Source of the DNA: Octadecabacter sp.
GTDB lineage: Bacteria; Pseudomonadota; Alphaproteobacteria; Rhodobacterales; Rhodobacteraceae
Reading direction: 5' to 3'
Length of the DNA stretch: 8,659 nucleotides
Assembly (NCBI GenBank): GCA_003533975.1
Contig: DQCL01000348.1
Span: 1 to 8,659 of the forward strand
A model generated the notes under the pieces. The model saw only the letters and a list, made by a program, of their open reading frames with translations. It was not told where the DNA came from and searched no databases. Position numbers and translations under genes: made by a program. Shown here piece by piece: positions 1-6,462 of this stretch (the stretch's first letter is position 1; every line of letters starts with the position of its first letter).

Positions 1-912
1 CACTCCAGGCTGATGACCACCTCAGTGCAAGATATGCGCGACGCCTTGGCCAAATCAGAACTCGACGTTCCTGAGGCGCCGGCCCATTGGGGCGACATGC
101 GCCACCACGTGTTTTATGGCGCACTTTACCATTGGTTTGTGATGTTCCGGAACGGTGATTACCGAAAGTTCAAGCGCCACCGCGAATTGCCCTTGTTCGC
201 TGAAACCGCCCTTTATACCCGCCGCTTGCTGTTGATGCCGCTTATCGCGCTGGACCGGATTATTTCGACATTCCGCATTAAACACGGCGGCTATCCCTAC
301 CACATCGCGCTTTTGCAACTCGAACATGACTCAAGCTTTCAGATGCATTCGCCCTTCACGCGGATGGAAGAATTCCTTGCCGTCGTGATTGAGGGGTTCT
401 CCAAAGGTGCGCCCAAGCATCACCATTTGGTATTCAAGGCACACCCACTCGAAAATGGCCGCAGCCCATTGCGTACGATTATCCGCCGCTTGGCGAAAGA
501 ACACGGCGTGTTTGATCGTGTTCATTACGTGCGCGGCGGTAAGCTGGCGCAGGTTCTAGACCATGCACGCACGGCGGTGACTGTGAATTCAACAGCAGCA
601 CAACAGGTCTTGCACCGTGGCATCCCTCTGAAGGTCTTTGGCAATGCGGTTTACGCGAAGCCGGAATTTGTGTCCGATCTGGCTGTTGATAAATTCTTTG
701 CCAAACCGGCACGCCCTGACAACCGCGCCTTCAAAGATTACCGTCGTTATCTCTTGGAAACTTCGCAAGTACCGGGCGGCTTCTATTCCGCGCGCGGCCG
801 CCGCCAATTGATGCGCCAAGTTGTTGATATGATGCTTGATCGCAATGATCCTTATGATGCATTGGCCACCGGCCAAGCCCCACCACGCCAGCAGTTGCGT
901 GTCGTGAAGTAG
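1..912 (+). CDS. kpsS: KpsS-like capsule polysaccharide Kdo-transferase, 5' truncated by window edge
   Basis: Probable KpsS-type beta-Kdo transferase of the Capsule_synth family. In E. coli and Neisseria (LipB) the enzyme adds the first beta-Kdo to lyso-phosphatidylglycerol, starting the capsule anchor at the cytoplasmic face of the inner membrane. The frame is open to base 1 with no stop, and about 300 residues are visible against roughly 390-400 in the family. The ATG at 13 is therefore probably internal and the true start lies upstream. Counting from that ATG, family-type segments are LQLEHDSS at 101-108, a KAHP block at 142-145 and NSTAAQQ at 192-198, followed by a GIPLKVFGNAVY stretch. 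These follow the KpsS layout (QxxxDS, K-x-HP, NS-x-A). The gene is followed by a hairpin at 929-957. The capsule family is clear; the KpsS assignment rather than another single-module paralogue is an inference supported by the nearby KpsC. Confidence 0.8.
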   Translation, partial: HSRLMTTSVQDMRDALAKSELDVPEAPAHWGDMRHHVFYGALYHWFVMFRNGDYRKFKRHRELPLFAETALYTRRLLLMPLIALDRIISTFRIKHGGYPYHIALLQLEHDSSFQMHSPFTRMEEFLAVVIEGFSKGAPKHHHLVFKAHPLENGRSPLRTIIRRLAKEHGVFDRVHYVRGGKLAQVLDHARTAVTVNSTAAQQVLHRGIPLKVFGNAVYAKPEFVSDLAVDKFFAKPARPDNRAFKDYRRYLLETSQVPGGFYSARGRRQLMRQVVDMMLDRNDPYDALATGQAPPRQQLRVVK

Positions 913-928
913 AATACACTATACCTTG

Positions 929-957
929 TGGGTGCGGTGGCACCACTGCCACACCCA
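929..957 (+). terminator. Candidate hairpin terminator after the kpsS-like gene
   Basis: Seventeen bases after the stop codon, TGGGTG at 929-934 pairs with CACCCA at 952-957. The inner arm continues with GG/CC pairs, two G-T pairs and one C/A mismatch around a loop near 941-945. Only TT follows, with no real T-tract, so termination may be weak or Rho-assisted. It would separate kpsS from the export gene, whose start is 130 bases further on. Confidence 0.45.
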
Positions 958-1071
958 TTCGCCTGAACAACCTAATACTAGATTTTGCGCACGGATTCCC
1001 GTAACTTACAGACAAAAGGTGAGGTGAATCTAAATTCGCCCGCATAAAGACCGAGGCAGTTTTAATAGGTC

Positions 1072-1077
1072 GAGGAG
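1072..1077 (+). promoter_or_regulatory. Ribosome binding site fixing the GTG start of the export lipoprotein gene
   Basis: GAGGAG at 1072-1077 lies nine bases before the GTG at 1087. The encoded N-terminus is a good lipoprotein signal, so the site and protein agree on this start. I found no convincing -35/-10 pair in the rest of the 913-1086 gap. Confidence 0.75.
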
Positions 1078-1086
1078 ACCGGAGCA

Positions 1087-2217
1087 GTGAAATCCCTTAG
1101 ATTCCGCCTTTCAAAAGGCGCGGCCCTACTCGCCGCAGTTGCAGTTGTTGCATCTTGTGGTTTGCCCCGTTCGGGTCCCACAAAAAGCGAAATTTTCGCC
1201 GGTTCCGTGATGGAAGACGGTGATGCCTTTGTTCTTCTGGTTGATGATCGCGTGAATTTGGTGGCTGGCGTGACACCCGCCCTTGGATTTGCTGCTGGGT
1301 TTCGTGATGCAGCCACCCTTGGTAGCGACACAATCCGCCCCGGTGACGTGCTTGGCCTGACAATTTGGGAAAACGTTCGTGATCCCCTCCTCGTTCCTAC
1401 TGGGCAGAACGCAACTGTGCTTGAAGAAGTACAGGTAGACGGGTCCGGCTTTATCTTTGTGCCCTATGCAGGTCGCATCCGCGCCGCTGGCAACTCACCA
1501 GAAGCAATTCGCCGCATCATCACAACCAAACTCGAAGAACAAACGCCTGATCCACAGGTCCAAGTGCGCCGCCTTGCGGGTGACGGGTCCACCGTTTCCG
1601 TGGTTGGTGCCGTTGGCGCACAAGGCGTCTACGCGATTGAACGCCCGACCCGCACATTGGCCTCCATGCTGGCCCGTGCTGGTGGCGTGACCGTTCAGCC
1701 GGAAATTGCACAAGTCACTGTGGTTCGCGGCACCCACTCTGGTCAAATCTGGTTTGAAGACCTGTATGACCACCCTGGCCATGACATCGCACTTCGCGCT
1801 GGCGACCGTATTTTCGTGGAACAAGACACGCGCACGTTCACAGCCCTTGGCGCGACAGGATCGCAAAGCCGTGTAACGTTTGAATCCCAGACTATTTCCG
1901 CAATCGAAGCGATCGCGCAGGTTGGCGGCCTTTCCACCAACCTCGCCGACCCGACAGGCGTGTTCGTCTTCCGCAATGAGCCCGAAGAAATCGCCAACCA
2001 ATTGGTCGGCCGCTCGGACCTTGTCGGCACACAGCGCGTTATCTATGTCCTTGATTTAACTGAACCAAATGGCATGTTCATGGCTCGTGACTTTGCGATC
2101 CGCGACGAAGACACCGTGTTTGTCACCGAAGCGCCGTTCAGCCAATTCAACAAAACAATCTCGGCTGTGTTCGGCACTTTAAACAGCGCCAACTCGCTCG
2201 CTACTCTCGGGCAGTAA
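1087..2217 (+). CDS. Wza-type polysaccharide export outer-membrane lipoprotein
   Basis: Outer-membrane polysaccharide export protein of 376 residues, close in size to E. coli Wza and much shorter than KpsD. Such proteins form the multimeric channel through which capsule or exopolysaccharide leaves the cell. The start is GTG with GAGGAG nine bases upstream. A basic, hydrophobic signal leads to a lipobox VASC at 21-24, so C24 should be lipidated. The poly-export domain covers about 82-160 (IRPGDVLGLTIWE, then VDGSGFIFVPYAGRI). SLBB-type beta-grasp repeats follow at about 168-245 (VVGAVGAQGVYAIE, RAGDRIFVEQ) and 252-345. The last 30 residues could form the amphipathic helix that crosses the outer membrane in Wza. 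The stop overlaps the kpsC start by one base, indicating coupled translation. Family confidence is high. Whether it handles capsule only or another polysaccharide cannot be seen here. Confidence 0.92.
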   Translation: MKSLRFRLSKGAALLAAVAVVASCGLPRSGPTKSEIFAGSVMEDGDAFVLLVDDRVNLVAGVTPALGFAAGFRDAATLGSDTIRPGDVLGLTIWENVRDPLLVPTGQNATVLEEVQVDGSGFIFVPYAGRIRAAGNSPEAIRRIITTKLEEQTPDPQVQVRRLAGDGSTVSVVGAVGAQGVYAIERPTRTLASMLARAGGVTVQPEIAQVTVVRGTHSGQIWFEDLYDHPGHDIALRAGDRIFVEQDTRTFTALGATGSQSRVTFESQTISAIEAIAQVGGLSTNLADPTGVFVFRNEPEEIANQLVGRSDLVGTQRVIYVLDLTEPNGMFMARDFAIRDEDTVFVTEAPFSQFNKTISAVFGTLNSANSLATLGQ

Positions 2218-4247
2218 TGGCCTTCCAAGACTCTTCAGCCGCCGCAGGGGAAACTCCGCGGCGGCTTTACGTTTATAACGGTGGTTTTCTGACCCAGAAA
2301 CGCATCCGCCGCATCCTGACTCTTTCCGGCTATGACATTTCCCTCGGGAAACCCTCCCCCGACGACCTCATTGGTGTTTGGGGGCAGTCCCCAACATCAT
2401 GGCGCGGCGAAGCGGTGGCTGACCGCACCTGCGCACCAGTTTTACGGGTTGAGGACGCCTTTTTACGGTCTGTCCATCCGGGCCGTGATGGCGAACCCCC
2501 GCTTGGCCTTCATCTTGACAGCCGCGGCGTGCATTTTGACCCCTCCAAACCGTCCGACCTAGAAGTTATCCTGCGCGAAGACCCGCTGGACGATACGGCC
2601 CTGCTGAACCGCGCCCGCAATTGCATGGAAACGATCAAACGTGACCACCTCAGCAAGTATAACACGCACGATCCAAACTCCCCTGCCCCGGATGCGGGCT
2701 ATGTATTGGTCATTGACCAAACAGCTGGCGATGCATCGGTCACTGCGTCCCGCGCGGATCGAAACACCTTCCTTGAGATGCTGTTCGTGGCGCGTGAAGA
2801 ACACCCCGCAGCGCGGATCTTGATCAAAACACACCCTGAAACCGTGCAGGGCCACAGGGACGGGCACTTCAGGGACAGTGATTTATCTGCAAACATTGAA
2901 TTCCTCAGCGACGCCGTGTCACCCCACCACCTGCTGGAAGGCGCGATTGGCGTTTACACCGTATCCTCCCAATTCGGGTTCGAAGCGATTTTAGCTGGGC
3001 ATAAACCCGTCGTCTTCGGGCAACCGTTCTACATTGGTTGGGGCCTCTCGGATGACCGGATGCCCCTTGATCGCCGCCAACGCACCCTGACCCGCGTGCA
3101 ACTATTTGCGGGGGCGATGATCCTTTATCCGCGCTGGTATGACCCCTACAGAGACGCATTGTGCGAGCTTGAAACCGCCCTCCAAACACTCGCGGCGCAC
3201 ACCCGCGCATGGCGTGATGACGGTGACGGCTGGGTCGCATCCGGCATGCGGTTGTGGAAACGTGCCCCGTTGCAAAAAATGTTCGGCCAGCACAACCAAC
3301 TGATGTTCGAAGACGATCCTGAAAAGGCCGATGCGCTCGCCGCGAAAACCGCGCGTGGCCGCATGGTCTGGGCTGGCAAAGCGGACGGGCACGACAGCGC
3401 CCTTCGTGTCGAAGACGGTTTTTTGCGGTCACGTGGGCTTGGCGCCGACCTCATCGCGCCCCTATCACTGGTTCTGGATGACCTTGGGATTTACTATGAC
3501 CCAACAGCGCCGAGCCAGCTCGAAGAGCTGATCAACGCCTCTACCACCCTGCCTGATACGGCATGCCAGCGTACTGAAACCCTTATAAAAAAGATCGTCG
3601 GCTTTGGGTTAAGCAAATACAATCTCTCCGCCGATGACCTGCCCGCTGACCTCCCCAAAGGCCGCCGCATACTTGTCCCCGGTCAAGTCGAAGACGACGC
3701 CTCGATCCGTCTTGGCACAACCGACGTGTCGACCAACCGCGACTTGCTTGCCGCGACACGTGCCGCAAACCCTGCCGCCATAATTTTCTATAAACCGCAT
3801 CCAGATGTTGAAGCAGGACTACGGGATGGCCACGTAGCAGACGCCGAAAAATTCGCGGATGTCATCCTGAACAAGACGTCCCCAATCGCGGCTATGGATG
3901 CGGTCGACGCTGTCTGGACAATGACATCAACCCTCGGGTTTGAGGCCTTGCTACGGGGCAAAGATGTGACCTGCCTCGGGTCGCCCTTCTATTGCGGTTG
4001 GGGTTTGACCGATGACCGCGCGATGCCAATTTCACGCCGGACCTCGCGGCCAACGCTGGCCCAACTCGCCCATGCCGTCCTCATCGACTACCCAAGGTAT
4101 TTCGACCCCGTCAGCCACTTGCCCTGCCCTGTTGAAGTTGTCGTCGAACGTTTGGAAAGCGGCACAGTTCCACGCCCGACGCGCAGAAACCGGCTTCTCG
4201 CCAAGCTCCAAGGCGCCTTTGCGAGCTACGCGCATTTGTGGCGTTAA
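2217..4247 (+). CDS. kpsC: KpsC, two-module beta-Kdo transferase for the capsule lipid anchor
   Basis: Protein of 676 residues, the usual KpsC length. KpsC extends the poly-beta-Kdo linker on the capsule lipid acceptor using CMP-Kdo, with one transferase module per linkage type (shown in E. coli), on the cytoplasmic side of the inner membrane. The internal duplication is plain, with a period of about 320 residues. RVED-FLRS occurs at 77-85 and 397-405, SKYN at 146-149 and 466-469, DQTAGDAS/GQVEDDAS at 167-174 and 489-496, KTHPE/KPHPD at 204-208 and 526-530, FGFEA/LGFEA near 253 and 573, and PFYxGWGL-DDR at 270-281 and 590-601. Both modules keep all these blocks, so neither looks degenerate. 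The ATG shares a base with the preceding stop (TAATG) and has no strong ribosome binding site of its own, fitting translational coupling to the export gene. The 3' end is four bases from the convergent ribD stop. Confidence 0.93.
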   Translation: MAFQDSSAAAGETPRRLYVYNGGFLTQKRIRRILTLSGYDISLGKPSPDDLIGVWGQSPTSWRGEAVADRTCAPVLRVEDAFLRSVHPGRDGEPPLGLHLDSRGVHFDPSKPSDLEVILREDPLDDTALLNRARNCMETIKRDHLSKYNTHDPNSPAPDAGYVLVIDQTAGDASVTASRADRNTFLEMLFVAREEHPAARILIKTHPETVQGHRDGHFRDSDLSANIEFLSDAVSPHHLLEGAIGVYTVSSQFGFEAILAGHKPVVFGQPFYIGWGLSDDRMPLDRRQRTLTRVQLFAGAMILYPRWYDPYRDALCELETALQTLAAHTRAWRDDGDGWVASGMRLWKRAPLQKMFGQHNQLMFEDDPEKADALAAKTARGRMVWAGKADGHDSALRVEDGFLRSRGLGADLIAPLSLVLDDLGIYYDPTAPSQLEELINASTTLPDTACQRTETLIKKIVGFGLSKYNLSADDLPADLPKGRRILVPGQVEDDASIRLGTTDVSTNRDLLAATRAANPAAIIFYKPHPDVEAGLRDGHVADAEKFADVILNKTSPIAAMDAVDAVWTMTSTLGFEALLRGKDVTCLGSPFYCGWGLTDDRAMPISRRTSRPTLAQLAHAVLIDYPRYFDPVSHLPCPVEVVVERLESGTVPRPTRRNRLLAKLQGAFASYAHLWR

Positions 4248-4251
4248 CTGA

Positions 4252-5337
4252 TTACGGGCGCACCCAACGGTGCATGAGGTCCGCACCAACCCGCCGGGTT
4301 TCTGCCAATTCAAACCGTGGTGCATCAGCCAGCGTATCAAGCCCCATCGCACCGATAGACGGGGTGCCCTCCGCCCCCAACATGGTGCCTGCGGTAAATC
4401 CGACAACCTCATCAACCAGACCAACGCCAAGCAAAGACGCCGCAAGGCTGCCCCCGCCTTCACAGAACACCCGCGTAAGCCCTTGGGCAGCAAGTGTCTG
4501 CATCATATCAACGGGATCAATCTGGCGACCTTGCACAGCGCACTCAAAAACTTGCGCGCCTTGACCCACCCATTTTTGCGCATCAACGTTTGGCCCATGA
4601 CAAAGCCAAAGCGGGGCTTGAGGGAGCGTTGCAAGAAGCTGTGTTGCCTCAATTTCCAAACCGGCGGACGCAATGACACGGACGGGTTGGCGGCTATTTC
4701 CAAGGCCGCGCACCGTTAGACTTGGATCATCAGCACGCACTGTCCCAGCCCCGACCAGCACAGCATCATGCTGTGCGCGCATGGCGTGAACCATTCGGCG
4801 CGCGGCGGGGCCGGTAATCCACTTGCTTTCACCCGTCGCCGTCGCAATGCGCCCGTCGAATGAACTGGCAAGTTTCAGCGTCACAAAAGGACGGTCTTGC
4901 GTAATGCGCGACAGGAAGCCCGCCAAATCCGTACGGGCTTCTGCCTCGCGAACGCCTGTGTCCACTTCAATGCCCGCATTGCGCAGCATCGCGATCCCTT
5001 TGCCCGCCACACGAGGATCAGGATCACCTGCCGCAATGACCACGCGCGCCACATGCGCCGCGATAAGGGCCTCGCAACAGGGCGGTGTTTTCCCGTGATG
5101 GGCGCAGGGTTCAAGTGTGACGTAAGCGGTTGCGCCGGTTGCATCTATGCCACCCAACGCTTGGGTTTCCGCATGCGGTCGCCCGCCATCCGCCGTCCAA
5201 CCGCGCCCTATGACGCGACCATCGCGCACGATGACGCAGCCGACATTCGGGTTCGGCCAAACACGGCCAAGCCCCCGCCGCCCAAGCGACAGGGCTTGGC
5301 CCATAAATTTATGGTCTAAAGCGTTTGGACTTTGCAC
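4252..5337 (-). CDS. ribD: RibD, bifunctional riboflavin biosynthesis deaminase/reductase
   Basis: Catalyses two successive cytoplasmic steps of riboflavin synthesis: deamination of 2,5-diamino-6-ribosylamino-4(3H)-pyrimidinone 5'-phosphate, then NADPH-dependent reduction of the ribose. The 361 residues match the family. The N-terminal zinc deaminase domain has PNPNVGCVIV at 28-37, HAE at 55-57 and EPCAHHGKTPPC at 76-87, giving H55, C78 and C87 as zinc ligands and E57 as the catalytic acid. The C-terminal reductase domain (about 150-361) has KLASSFDGRIA at 155-165, VGAGTVRADDPSL at 195-207 and EGGGSL at 293-298. The start is GTG with AGGAG seven bases upstream. The gene lies 89 bases behind nrdR and is probably co-transcribed with it, a common pairing in proteobacteria. 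No FMN riboswitch is visible upstream. No other rib gene follows in the window, because the capsule module converges directly on it. Confidence 0.97.
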   Translation of the reverse strand: MQSPNALDHKFMGQALSLGRRGLGRVWPNPNVGCVIVRDGRVIGRGWTADGGRPHAETQALGGIDATGATAYVTLEPCAHHGKTPPCCEALIAAHVARVVIAAGDPDPRVAGKGIAMLRNAGIEVDTGVREAEARTDLAGFLSRITQDRPFVTLKLASSFDGRIATATGESKWITGPAARRMVHAMRAQHDAVLVGAGTVRADDPSLTVRGLGNSRQPVRVIASAGLEIEATQLLATLPQAPLWLCHGPNVDAQKWVGQGAQVFECAVQGRQIDPVDMMQTLAAQGLTRVFCEGGGSLAASLLGVGLVDEVVGFTAGTMLGAEGTPSIGAMGLDTLADAPRFELAETRRVGADLMHRWVRP

Positions 5338-5344
5338 TTATGCA

Positions 5345-5349
5345 CTCCT
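5345..5349 (-). promoter_or_regulatory. Ribosome binding site deciding the ribD GTG start
   Basis: AGGAG on the minus strand lies seven bases before the GTG at 5337. The next in-frame ATG (residue 12) falls just before the first domain motif and has no comparable site, so GTG is preferred. Confidence 0.75.
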
Positions 5350-5352
5350 GAT

Positions 5353-5394
5353 CGCTTTTCGCGCTCGCCCGCAGGGAGAGGCCGAGAAAAAGCG
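5353..5394 (-). promoter_or_regulatory. Hairpin in the nrdR-ribD intergenic leader
   Basis: On the minus strand CGCTTTT (5394-5388) pairs with AAAAGCG (5359-5353). Inside, CTCG (5386-5383) pairs with CGAG (5367-5364), and a small CCC/GGG stem caps it. It ends three bases before the ribD ribosome binding site. It lacks a following T-tract, so it is not a normal terminator. A role in translation control or mRNA processing is possible but unproven. Confidence 0.35.
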
Positions 5395-5426
5395 GTTCAT
5401 TAGAAAGTCGAAACGCTTATCGCTGC

Positions 5427-5894
5427 TCAATCGTCCGATTTTTCAGGTGGGCGAAGTTCGCTCACAAACTTATCGAAGTCGTCGGCCGCTTGGAAGTTCT
5501 TGTAAACACTCGCAAAACGTACGTAAGCAACAGTGTCGATACGGGCCAAGGCCTCCATCACGATTTCACCGATTTGCTTTGATCCGATGTCCGTTTCACC
5601 CATGCTTTCAAGACGGCGAACGATGCCAGAAATCATCTGATCAACGCGCTCCGGCTCAACCGGACGTTTTTGCATCGAAATGCGAACTGACCGCTCAAGC
5701 TTCGGGCGATCAAAATCTTCGCGACGACCGTTCGATTTTATGACAACCAAATCGCGCAGTTGCACGCGTTCATAGGTGGTGAAACGACCACCGCATGCAG
5801 GGCAAAACCGGCGGCGCCGAATGGCGACGTGATCTTCCGCAGGGCGGGAGTCCTTAACTTGTGTGTCGACGTTTCCGCAAAAGGGGCAACGCAT
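5427..5894 (-). CDS. nrdR: NrdR, ATP-cone/zinc-ribbon repressor of ribonucleotide reductase genes
   Basis: Nucleotide-sensing transcriptional repressor that binds NrdR boxes upstream of ribonucleotide reductase operons. Its 155 residues are the standard length. The N-terminal zinc ribbon has CPFC at 3-6 and CPAC at 31-34, giving C3, C6, C31 and C34, with the Arg-rich RRRR run before the second pair. FTTYE follows at 38-42. The ATP-cone domain spans about 46-136 ([19 protein letters not shown], then [15 protein letters not shown] at 120-134). The acidic tail is short and typical. The ATG at 5894 has GAGGA (5904-5900) five bases upstream. The gene is first in a likely nrdR-ribD unit. The 133-base region upstream carries an inverted repeat that includes a perfect DnaA-box 9-mer, so the promoter is probably there. 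No obvious NrdR box was found at its own promoter. Confidence 0.97.
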   Translation of the reverse strand: MRCPFCGNVDTQVKDSRPAEDHVAIRRRRFCPACGGRFTTYERVQLRDLVVIKSNGRREDFDRPKLERSVRISMQKRPVEPERVDQMISGIVRRLESMGETDIGSKQIGEIVMEALARIDTVAYVRFASVYKNFQAADDFDKFVSELRPPEKSDD

Positions 5895-5917
5895 GTCTGT
5901 CCTCGTTCATCTGCCTC

Positions 5918-5934
5918 TGGGGTCTAACGCCCCA
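5918..5934 (-). promoter_or_regulatory. Small hairpin in the nrdR leader
   Basis: TGGGG and CCCCA (5918-5922 and 5930-5934) form a five-pair stem with a seven-base loop, 14 bases before the nrdR ribosome binding site and one base from the DnaA-box 9-mer. It is short, and could be a leader structure or part of an operator. Confidence 0.3.
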
Positions 5935-5935
5935 T

Positions 5936-5966
5936 TTATCCACAGCCACTATAGGGAACTGGATAA
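5936..5966. promoter_or_regulatory. TTATCCA inverted repeat with a perfect DnaA-box 9-mer, upstream of nrdR
   Basis: TTATCCACA at 5936-5944 equals the strongest E. coli DnaA-box sequence. TGGATAA at 5960-5966 is the exact inverted copy of its first seven bases, 17 bases away. Between them, on the minus strand, is TATAGT (5953-5948), a five-of-six match to a -10 box pointing to nrdR, though no good -35 is seen. The arrangement suggests an operator over the nrdR promoter, bound either by DnaA or by a dimeric regulator. Binding is inferred, not shown. Confidence 0.4.
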
Positions 5967-6020
5967 GTTTTGGGTAGTGGGCAAATGACACCACAAGATC
6001 ATGAGTCGGATAGGTCACAG

Positions 6021-6032
6021 TTTAGCGCTAAA
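6021..6032. repeat. 12-base perfect palindrome across the stop of the secreted-protein gene
   Basis: TTTAGCGCTAAA is fully self-complementary. It spans the TAG stop (6030-6028) and supplies a second in-frame TAA two codons later. A further six-base inverted repeat, CACAGT (6016-6021) with ACTGTG (6044-6049), surrounds it. There is no T-tract, so it is a poor terminator candidate. It may be chance. Confidence 0.3.
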
Positions 6033-6462
6033 ATACGTACTCGACTGTGCCTGGGGTGCATTCAAGGCGGGCAAGGACCTCACCTTGGCGGTCTTCAACA
6101 TAAATGCCTCCGAAAACGGGGGAGACTTCAGTTTCGGGGTCCCATTCGACAGCCTCTACTCTGTCGAAACCACCATATACCTCATAGACGACATCCTCGT
6201 TGGTGAAACGCACAGCTTCCCAAATTGTGCGCCCAATGCCTTGCCATGGAACAAATTCCGCCCCGTCCCCGTACGGCAGTGCCAAATGCAGTTCTGGCGA
6301 TTGCCCTGGGCGGCCATATCGGTAACGGGCCAGCTCATCAGTCAAGCAGACTTCGACGTATTTTCCGTTCGGAAACGAACACGCCATGAACATGTTCTGA
6401 TCCGGATCGCATTCAGCCCAAGCGGGATTTGTGACAACAAGTAAGGCTACTAAGGCTTTCAT
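6028..6462 (-). CDS. Small secreted Cys-containing protein, function unknown
   Basis: Uncharacterised protein of 144 residues. The start at 6462 is chosen because AGGAG lies five bases upstream and because a signal peptide then begins directly: MKALVALLVV, then PAWA at 13-16, with cleavage likely after A16. A longer reading from 6489 would put nine extra residues ahead of the signal. The predicted mature protein has C18, C28 and C39 plus one Cys about ten residues from the end, enough for two disulfides. Around 25-52 it reads FMACSFPNGKYVEVCL, then YRYGRPGQSPEL. I associate this arrangement (Cys-containing beta strands, then Y-x-G-x-x-G-x-x-E-L) with small secreted hypothetical proteins of Rhodobacteraceae. 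The rest is rich in aromatic and acidic residues and probably beta. The start overlaps the amidohydrolase stop by one base (TAATG), so the two are translationally coupled. It should act in the periplasm or outside. No enzyme motif is visible. Confidence 0.8.
   Translation of the reverse strand: MKALVALLVVTNPAWAECDPDQNMFMACSFPNGKYVEVCLTDELARYRYGRPGQSPELHLALPYGDGAEFVPWQGIGRTIWEAVRFTNEDVVYEVYGGFDRVEAVEWDPETEVSPVFGGIYVEDRQGEVLARLECTPGTVEYVF

Larger units (their letters stand above)
5338..5400 (-). other. Possible 20-codon upstream ORF abutting the ribD start
   Basis: On the minus strand an ATG at 5400-5398 opens 20 codons that end in TAA at 5340-5338, directly touching the ribD GTG at 5337 and in the same frame. 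It has no Shine-Dalgarno sequence and the peptide is Arg/Ala-rich with no recognisable domain. It could be a coupling leader, a relic of an N-terminal extension, or chance. It overlaps the hairpin at 5353-5394. Confidence 0.15.

Noticed and set aside
1024..1047. Seven-codon GTG-started leader peptide before the export gene
   Set aside because: Very short, no distinctive codon pattern, and RBS-like AG-rich sequence near GTG is common by chance.
2905..3432. Long minus-strand open frame (175 codons) inside kpsC
   Set aside because: Arg/Cys/His-rich translation with no recognisable motif, no ribosome binding site, and opposite a clearly coding two-module protein; a shadow frame.
4255..4290. Terminator hairpin (GCACC/GGTGC) at the kpsC-ribD junction
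   Set aside because: Stems are five pairs, overlap each other, lie in ribD coding sequence and have no T-tract on either strand.
4270..4719. Plus-strand open frame of 149 codons opposite ribD
   Set aside because: ribD is unambiguous on the other strand with all catalytic motifs; the opposing translation has no domain features.
5338..5426. FMN riboswitch upstream of ribD
   Set aside because: The 89-base gap is shorter than the conserved FMN aptamer plus expression platform, and I see none of its conserved G-rich blocks.
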